Assembly: GCA_014730235.1 (NCBI GenBank)
Contig: WJIO01000187.1
Location: 1 to 15,491, forward strand
Reading direction: 5' to 3'
Length of the DNA stretch: 15,491 nucleotides
Source: Candidatus Poribacteria bacterium
Lineage (GTDB): Bacteria; Poribacteria; DTPJ01; WJIO01
Positions 1 through 8,000 of this stretch are shown piece by piece. Under the pieces are notes generated by a model. It did not search any database. It was not told the DNA's origin and saw only the letters and a program-made list of their open reading frames with translations. Numbering within the stretch: position 1 is the stretch's first letter; each line of letters starts with the position of its first letter. Position numbers and translations under genes: made by a program.

Positions 1-1198
1 TGATATTTCCCATTGTATCGGTATAAGTAACTCTGAAATCATACATTCCAGGAGCATCAGATACAGAAGCTGTAAAAATGGCTTCCCAAACACCATTAAC
101 GTAACTGGATTCTATTGGAGTCCAATCACCGTTAGGAGCTTTGTATTCTATTGTGGCATTTAACTGCTCTTCCAGGTCTTCAATATCCATACCTCTGGAG
201 GTAATAAGAACCTGTTCACCCTGAGTTATTTCAGAAGCAGACAAATTTAGATCGGCGGCAACCGGAACGCCAGCAAGATTTACTGAAAGCACTTTCAAAC
301 CTAGAATGGCTATAAATTCGTCGTAAGAGACTTCGGCTAAACTGGAAGTATCAATTTCAAGATTTTCATCTGGAAGCTTATTTGTAGTGACAAGTTGAAT
401 ATCTTTAATTAAGATAACAGCATTTCCACCGCCGCCCATAGGATCGTCAACTCTTACTTTATAGAGTTCCCATGTTTCGTCAAGGATCCAGAGAGTGGCG
501 ATCATACCATTATCAATAGAAGTAAGTCTAACAACGTGTGCTCTTCCTTCGGGTGTTACCTCAAGTCCATCATACTCCATAGTAACATCGGCGAGATACT
601 GTAATAGCAGTTCACTAATCTGTTCCTGAAGCAGTCCAAGAGAAGCGAGGAAGTCAAAGTCCAGAGTAGACAAATCGCCTGTAAGTATACCTTCCAGGTC
701 TATTAGCTCCGTCAGGTCAGAAACATCTTCTTCATCTATTTCCAGGGGGAAGGTGGTAAACACAGCCTCATCCCGGGATAAGATAGTTACGTCTGATTCA
801 GTAGCGAGTAATTCAACTTCGCCCATAGTGCCAGACAGATTAACTTTCATGGTCTGGGGATACCTGGCAAAAACACCGGCTTCAACCCAGAAGGCCATTT
901 TTGATACATTCATCAATATAGAGTTAAGCTCAGATTCATCTTCCAGTTCAGGAATAAGAATATCGGCAGCTAACCTTAACTCGATGGCAGAATCAGGTTC
1001 TCCTCCCTGTTCAGCAGTATCAAAATAATGCTGAACCATATCCATATATTTACCGATAAGGCTCATGAGTATTTCTACCGGAACCTGAGAGTCCATAGGG
1101 CTGGGAGGCGCAACAACCTGGCCTTGTCCCATGCCAGCAAAGACTAACATGAATACAAGTATTAATATAGCACTTGTGTATCTTCGTCTCATGATCAT
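1..1198 (-). CDS. Secreted protein, LolA-like domain followed by Ig-like domain (3' end missing)
   Basis: The frame is open from the left edge to an ATG at 1198 (399 codons; the C-terminus lies outside). Two in-frame ATGs, at 1198 and 1192, follow an AAGGAG; the spacing is about 5 nt to the first and 11 nt to the second, and I chose 1198. Residues 4-26 form a signal peptide (RRR, then a hydrophobic run to FAGMGQGQ). Residues about 40-300 have a helix followed by strand-like segments, including LWILDETWELYKVRVDDPMG and then KLPDENLEI, which resembles the LolA/RseB-like fold of outer-membrane lipoprotein-sorting proteins. This is a judgement by eye. Residues about 310-399 are an Ig-like sandwich with WEAIF, then MYDFRVTYTD, closely resembling one domain of the giant protein at 2095-9774. 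The protein is probably periplasmic or on the surface; its precise role is unknown. It has its own promoter at 1337-1365. Confidence 0.85.
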   Translation of the reverse strand, partial: MIMRRRYTSAILILVFMLVFAGMGQGQVVAPPSPMDSQVPVEILMSLIGKYMDMVQHYFDTAEQGGEPDSAIELRLAADILIPELEDESELNSILMNVSKMAFWVEAGVFARYPQTMKVNLSGTMGEVELLATESDVTILSRDEAVFTTFPLEIDEEDVSDLTELIDLEGILTGDLSTLDFDFLASLGLLQEQISELLLQYLADVTMEYDGLEVTPEGRAHVVRLTSIDNGMIATLWILDETWELYKVRVDDPMGGGGNAVILIKDIQLVTTNKLPDENLEIDTSSLAEVSYDEFIAILGLKVLSVNLAGVPVAADLNLSASEITQGEQVLITSRGMDIEDLEEQLNATIEYKAPNGDWTPIESSYVNGVWEAIFTASVSDAPGMYDFRVTYTDTMGNI

Positions 1199-1336
1199 CC
1201 CCTCTCCTTAGTGAAGTGATCAATAAATTAATTAAAAACTCAATATAGAAAAATATTACTTTCTAAGATTATTAAAGATAATAACATTCCGCAAATTAGC
1301 AATATACAATATAAATAATATCACATATTATCACGT

Positions 1337-1365
1337 AGTATAATAATTAAATTTCCTTATGTCAA
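1337..1365 (-). promoter_or_regulatory. Sigma-70-type promoter for the gene at 1-1198
   Basis: Read on the minus strand, a perfect -35 TTGACA (1365-1360) is separated by exactly 17 bp from a -10 TATACT (1342-1337). Transcription would start near 1330, leaving a leader of about 130 nt before the ATG at 1198. I see no obvious riboswitch or hairpin in that A+T-rich leader. The promoter sits just downstream of the TPR lipoprotein gene, so the left-edge gene is probably its own unit. Confidence 0.75.
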
Positions 1366-1382
1366 GAGAGTTTTTCGGCGTC

Positions 1383-1439
1383 AAAATACTGACCCTTTAC
1401 TTTTGTGATCTATAATTGGCAATAAGTGGTCAGTATTTT
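1383..1439. repeat. 12-bp perfect inverted repeat with 33-nt spacer
   Basis: AAAATACTGACC at 1383-1394 is matched by its exact reverse complement GGTCAGTATTTT at 1428-1439. The right arm overlaps two bases of the stop codon (1438-1440) of the TPR lipoprotein gene, and the left arm lies 18 bp from the -35 box of the next gene. As RNA it would form an A/U-rich stem with a large loop and no clean U-tract, so it is a poor intrinsic terminator. A remnant of a small mobile element or a dispersed repeat is possible. Confidence 0.7.
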
Positions 1440-2037
1440 AGAAAATCTGTTTAGCTGAAACTTCCTGTATAGCAGATGCCAAGTCCTGTAAATATGTAGA
1501 GCTTGATGGATCCAGATCATTAGCACCTCTTAAAAGGTCAACCTGGGCCCGGGCTTCGGAATATTCACCCCTGTTGTAATAAGATTTGGCCAGGAGTATA
1601 CGAAGCTCTGTTACCCCTATATCATCGTGGGGAGAGAAATACTCAGATTGCGCGGACAAAGCAGCTCTTGCAGAGGCAATAGCTCTTTCGTAATCCCTTT
1701 CGGCCATATATGCTCCAGCCAGACCGGCGTGGGCATCGGCGTTTGATGGTTCCATAGCAATCGCTCGCTGGAAGTTTTCTACAGCTTCAGATATCCTATT
1801 CAGTCGGGCCAAAGCCCAGCCGATACCGTTATAAGCTTCGGCAGCATCAGGATCTGTATCCAGGGCCTGTTGATGCCTAATTACCGCATCGGAATAATTG
1901 GCTGCCATGTATTCTGACCACCCTTCGTTTATCCTCTTTTCTGCAAGAGGTACTTCATCGGCTTCTTCATCACTGCAACCGATGAAGACGACAAGCATGA
2001 CTAACAGAAATGGAAATATTATTGTTTTTGTTTGCAT
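1438..2037 (-). CDS. TPR-repeat lipoprotein
   Basis: A complete 199-residue protein. Residues 1-20 form a hydrophobic signal ending in VVFIGC, so Cys21 is the likely lipidated residue. Phe at -3 is a loose match to the usual lipobox. An acidic linker (SDEEADE) follows. Residues about 34-176 hold roughly four tetratricopeptide repeats, with the typical W/Y-A-L-P pattern clearest in residues 68-101 (AYNGIGWALARL, then AIAMEP). TPRs bind other proteins, so this is probably a membrane-attached scaffold in the periplasm; no partner can be named. The start has a weak GGAG about 10 nt upstream. It lies 57 bp after the giant Ig-repeat gene on the same strand and probably shares its transcript. Its stop codon falls inside an inverted repeat, so the last residues may have been changed by insertion of that repeat. 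Confidence 0.85.
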   Translation of the reverse strand: MQTKTIIFPFLLVMLVVFIGCSDEEADEVPLAEKRINEGWSEYMAANYSDAVIRHQQALDTDPDAAEAYNGIGWALARLNRISEAVENFQRAIAMEPSNADAHAGLAGAYMAERDYERAIASARAALSAQSEYFSPHDDIGVTELRILLAKSYYNRGEYSEARAQVDLLRGANDLDPSSSTYLQDLASAIQEVSAKQIF

Positions 2038-2064
2038 TTATTATCTACTCCATTGGAATGTTGA

Positions 2065-2085
2065 TCAGCGAACAGTGATTACTAT
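2065..2085. repeat. Degenerate copy of a 7-bp TCAGTRA tandem repeat
   Basis: TCAGCGA (2065-2071), ACAGTGA (2072-2078) and a decayed third unit, TTACTAT, lie between the stop of the giant gene and the start of the TPR lipoprotein gene. They match units of the clearer array at 13591-13625 in the same order and phase (TCAGTAA, ACGGTGA, TCAGTAA). Confidence 0.45.
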
Positions 2086-2094
2086 TTCATATAT

Positions 2095-5000
2095 TTACCT
2101 GCTTACGGCCATCTTTCTTACTTTCTGGAAATCTCCTATCTTCAGACAGTAAAAATACAGGCCGGAGCCGACGCTATTTCCATATTCATCTTTAGCATCC
2201 CAGTAGGCTGCGCTGTCCCTAGTGTCATAATAACCGGCGACTTTGTAGCCCTCATCAATTTCTCTTACCAATTGACCAATGAGGTTATAAATTTCTATAA
2301 CAACATATGAACTTTCGGCCAGATGATATGGTATATGTGTTTCATCTACCACCGGATTTGGGAAATTCTGCAGCAGTTTAAATTCTCCTGGTTTGGGAAC
2401 CTGACCGGGAACATGGAATTCCTTAACCAACTGGACCTGTCCTTTATTTCCCACAATATCTACCCCTTCAATGGAAATAAGCACTATATCCTCAAAACCA
2501 TGTTCCAGTGCGAAAACACCAGTCCATATATTGTCCCCTGATTTTTCAAGTTCAATTTCCATGGGTTCACTATTGATTAAACCAATATCTATATCCACAG
2601 GTGGATTATCCCCCGTTACAAGATCATCTATATCTACAATAATTTCCTCTGGCAGGACACCCCCTATTAACGCAAAAGCTTCTGGTATGCTTTCCAGTTC
2701 CTCATCGGATACAACCGTAACCTCTATATAATATGGATGTATGGGATTGGAAATAGCGGTCAAATTAAATACAGGAGGTTTATTATCCAGGAAAAAAGGT
2801 CCGAATTGAACAGGTGTAACGGGTAAGGTATCATCATCGGGAGTCAATCTTATCCAGCAATTGGTGGTCACAGTGTTCGGTTCATCAGTATCCGATTCCC
2901 AGGTTATTTTCAGATTATTATCAGGACTTATGTCGCTGACCTCACCTGAGACAGTGGCAGTTTTCCAGGAATTATTTTTAACCTTATATTCAAGCTTTAC
3001 GGAACAATTATCATCATCCAGATCCTTGAGGTCGTAAGTAATTTCTATATCATTTATACTACCATCAACGCGAATATTGCTAACTTCGGGCAGTGTATTG
3101 TTTATAGTAACCTCAGCAGATCTGGAAGGGCCATCGCTAACGCCGTCAGTTGGAGTGACTTCACATCGCCATACTTCATTCTTTTTTGTTTTGGAGAAGG
3201 AAACTGTATTTTCAGGACTTGGTATAGTCTGCAAAACCTCATCTTTATACCATCGGAACCTGTAAACAATGACATCACCATCAGCATCGGTGCTTCCAGA
3301 AGCGGAACATATGAGATTATCGGAAGTAGCCGGTATAGCCGGTTCAATTGCCACAGAAGCAGGTATACTGGGAGGATCATTTACCGGATCAACAGTAATA
3401 TTTACCTCCGGATCAATAACCTCTGCGCCATCGGAATCCATCAGAGTAAGGATAATATTATCCGAACCATTTTTGTCATCAACGGGCTTAACGGTCAGAA
3501 AACGTCCCTGGGACAGGATAACTTCAAAGAGATCAAAATTAACGCTGTTTTCGTCCAATACCCACGTCAATTCCCGGCCGTCTTCAACATCATCACCGTA
3601 AAGCTTAAGATCAAATTCCCTTATAGTGTCCTCCGGAACATGCAGGTTATGGGTATCAGTTGATATTACAGGCAGATTATTTTCCACACTTACCATAGCT
3701 TCCCTAACAGCCCATGAGCTTTCAGCACCATCGGAATCTGTAAACTTCACCCTGAAATTATAACCACCCAGTTGGGCATTGGCAGCAGGTTCAAAAACAG
3801 CTTCCCAATGGGGTGATGGTATTTCGGTAAATCCGGCAGATAAATCAATCCATGTATTGGCCTTAATACTGTATTGTATCTGACAATCAAGAGCATCACC
3901 GGAATCAACAGAATCAGCATCAAATCCTTCGGCGATAATAATCACAGATGAATCGCGGAAGACCTGTTCAACCTCAGGATATAAATCCACAGCCTGGGGT
4001 TTTGTATTACCGATTACTGCTGTTTCAGAGACTTTGTCATTACCGAAATCTCTTCCATCATTAGGTGTTATGACACAATACCATTGATCATCCTTTTCAG
4101 TTTCATCATCGGGGATGGTCTTCAGGTTATCATAATCACCCCGATATGTACCGTTTCTATACCATTTAAACTGAGTTCCCGAATCGGGATCGCCCTCAGT
4201 ATCCACAAAAGTATATGATATTATAAGATCGTTATCGGTCAAAGGATCGGCAGGCAGTATTACCGCGTCAATTACTCTGGGTAGACCATTGCTTATAACA
4301 ACTTCAGAGGAAGTAACCCACTGGCTGAAATCACTTCCATCGCTGGATCTAATGGCGAAATGCCATATATCTCCCCGGCTGGTGGCGGCGGGTGGAAGTT
4401 CGGTTAAATTATTATAGTTGGTTTGCAAAGTTCCGTTTCTGTACCATTTAATTTCATTTCGGAATTCCACATCAAGATCGGGATCGTCGAAAATATAATC
4501 AACGGCAACCACATTATCTGTAGTAGGAGAAGATGGCAGCGGGGCAACAGAAACCAATCTGGGCGCGCTGTTGGCTATGATGACAGGAGGAGAAGCCTGC
4601 TGCTCACCAAGTCGGGAGCCGTTACCGGGTCTGACGGTGAAATACCATTGTTCACCTTTGGCAGTGGCCTCAGGCGGCAGGATTTTTTCGTCGCTGTATT
4701 CGGACTGAACAACACCATCCCTGTACCATGTTATTTCACTTCCAGATTCAGGCAGATTATTGGGATCGGTATAGCTATAAACTGCAGTAAGGTAATCAGT
4801 GGTAAGGGGGTCTCTTGCCAGGGGATCATCGGTATACATAATATAAAGGTTGTTAGCCCTGGGAACGGGACTTCCGACCTCAACATGGGGTGATTCTTTC
4901 AATGCACCATAATCAGAACCATCTCTGGGCCTTACGGTAAAATACCATATTTCACCGTTACGGGTTTCTTTTGCAGGTAGCGTTCGCAGACCGTTGAAAT

Positions 5001-8000
5001 TGGGCATCAGATTTCCGTCTTTATACCATTTTATTTCGCTATTAACTTCCAGATCAGCGTCAACATCAGTGTAATTATAGTCGGCAACCAGGTCATTACC
5101 GCTGACGGGATAAGGTGGTGTAATGGTGAGGTCTTCAGCTCTGGGCGGCGTGTTTCCAATGACAACAAAATTGGAACGTTCTTCTATACCAAACTGCTTA
5201 CCATCCTTGGGTTTAACGGTGAAATACCACACCTGACGCTTCGACGTAGCCTCAGCCGGAAGACGCAGGAGATCATTATATTTGTCCATAGGTGTATATG
5301 TGGTCTGATTTACAGCACCTCTAAACCATATAATCCTGCTTCCGCTGTCCGGGTCATTTTCAGGGTCGGTGAAAATGTATGACGCGACTAAATCATCAGT
5401 GGTCAAAGGTGTTGATGGGGTTATATTTAGAGAGCTGACCGACGGGGGAGTATTACCCACATAGACCCTTGAAGAAGTCCAGGGGATACCGGAAACCATG
5501 CCATCCCGGGGAGTGACCGTAAAATACCACTCGTCCCCCTGCTTTGTTGCCACACCGGGAATTATAGGGGAGTTGTCATAAACGGGCATATAAACATCGT
5601 TACGATACCACCTGATCTCCGTTCCATCCTCCCTGTCGCCGTCGGGGTCAATGTATGTATAACGAACCTCAAGCTGATCGGTGACAGAAGGTTGGCCTGG
5701 AAATACTGACACCTCAGTAGCTCTGGGTGGAGAATTTCCGATAGTTACGTCAGGGGAAATCTGGGATTTTCCGAATTCTTTACCGTCGTTCACCTTTATT
5801 GTATAATGCCACCTTTCGCCTTTTGATGTGGCGCTGGCAGGTAGTATTGTAAGGTTATCATACAAAACAACCACAACACCGTCTTTAAACCATCGGATCT
5901 CAGCAGGTTTTACCTCTTTATCGCCATCGGCATCAGCAAACAGATACTGAACCTGAAGATCATCGGCGGCTGTGGGAAATTCGGGTATAATGGACATACT
6001 AAGGGCAGACGGAGGGGTATTATTATTGAGGGCAAAGGCCGGGGACGTGGCACTTATACCAGGGGCAATACCATCATGAGGCGTAATTTTTATTTTATAA
6101 TTACTGGCTTTGCGTCCTAATTCGTCAACGTTTGAAATCCATGTAATTTGCAAATCTTCACCGGGGATAACCTTTATAATAGGTTCTGCAATAGTGGCAG
6201 CAACCCATGTAGTAGAGGCAACAGAACCGCCCTGATACTGGACGTTAAGGTCGCATGGGTCTTCGTCTGTATCTATAAGGGTGTAAGTAATGGTAACTTC
6301 GCCGGAATCACCGGTGACAGTAATGTCCTTTACAACCGGGACAGCATTTTCCACCGCGACAGGAGCAGATGTAACAGGTTCGCCAAAATCATTCCCATCC
6401 TTTGGTTTTACCACAACATGCCATTGGTCACCTTTTGACATAGGCTCGTTCAGACTTTTGTCCGCCTCGGTCAATACAGTAACCTTAGATTGTAATACAC
6501 CGTTATTATACCATTCTATCTCCGTACCAGCTTCCTTATCCTCGTCTATATCCCGATAGTCATACCGGGCGGTGAGAGTGTCATCAGATTCAGGCTGGGC
6601 TGGAATTATGGATAAATTCAACACCAGCGGCGGCGTGTTTATTACAGTCACAGGCTGGGAAGTTTTCAATTCGCCAAATTTTGCACCATCCTTGGGCATT
6701 ACGGTAAAATGCCAGGATTCACCTCTGGCAGTAGCATTTTCCGGGAGGGTTCTTCCGGCATATATGGTCTGCTGGTTGTTCCTGTACCAGATAATTTCCG
6801 AATTACTCTCTATACCACCATCAGGATCAATGTAATCATAAGAAGCAGTCAGGCTGTCAGCGGTGGTAGGATTCGGGGGGAGGATCTCCAGGTTGCTGGC
6901 CACAGGAGGGATATTGTTATCCAGAGTAAAAACAATAGATTCAACGGGTTTGCCAGTAACAATGGGGTCGCTGGGTGTCACCCGGATTCTGAACTTAACG
7001 GGTTCGTCAATATTCTCATCGCTGGATGACTGCCATGTCAGGGTAATATTTCCAGGGGCCAATCCTGTTAGCGCCTCGGCAATAGTGGCGGGAATCCACT
7101 CGTCGGTAAAAATTCTCTGGTATTCTACCACAATATTACATTCATCGCTATCAGCATCCACAAGGTCAAACTTGATGGTAACATCCTGAAATCCCTGGGG
7201 TGGTACGGTGAGATTAAGAACTTCCGGGGGTACGTTGCCAATGGCCACGCTGTTGGATTTATAAACCTGGCTGTCCTCTATACCATCATTAACCTGGACG
7301 GTGAAATACCACACCTCGTCTTTTCCAACCTCCGAAGCGGGGATAGTATCCACATCATCGTATTGAGACTGGAGGACTTCGTTTGAATACCAACGGATTT
7401 TAAAACCTTGCTGTATATCACCGTCGGCATCTTCGTATACATAAGAAGCAACAAGGTCATCCTCAGAAGTCGGGTCTGCGGGAGAAAGAGTAACATCTTT
7501 TGCTACAGGAACGGCGTTTACTATTGTAACAACTGGTGACTGTAACTGCTGTCCAAACTCTTTGCCATCCTTTGGCATAACTGTGAAATACCATTCTTCA
7601 CCCCTCTGGGTGGCAGTATTCGGGATCTGTTCTTGATTTTTATAGCTTATAACTTCCTCGCCATTTTTATACCATTTTATTTCAGTTCCCAGTTCCTGAT
7701 CATCTTCCTGATCCTGAAAATCATAAACAGCGTTTAACTCATGTATAGAATAAGGATTTTCGGGAGAAATGGCCAAGTTGGAGACAGAAGGAGCGTTGTT
7801 ATTATCCAGGGCAAAAACTTCAGAAAGTTTTTTGCTTCCGTTATCCACACCGTCAAAGGGCCTTATACCTATACGGAAATCCGTGGCATATCCTGATGGT
7901 AAGTCCTCTTTGGTTTTCCATGTCAATGTCAGACCAGTAGCCGGTATAACTCCTTCCAGAACATTATTTGCCTCCCCGGTTGCCCCGACTATATAAGCGG

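Noticed and set aside
753-1028. Plus-strand open frame of 91 codons
   Set aside because: It lies opposite the left-edge gene, whose minus-strand frame has a signal peptide, RBS and consensus promoter.
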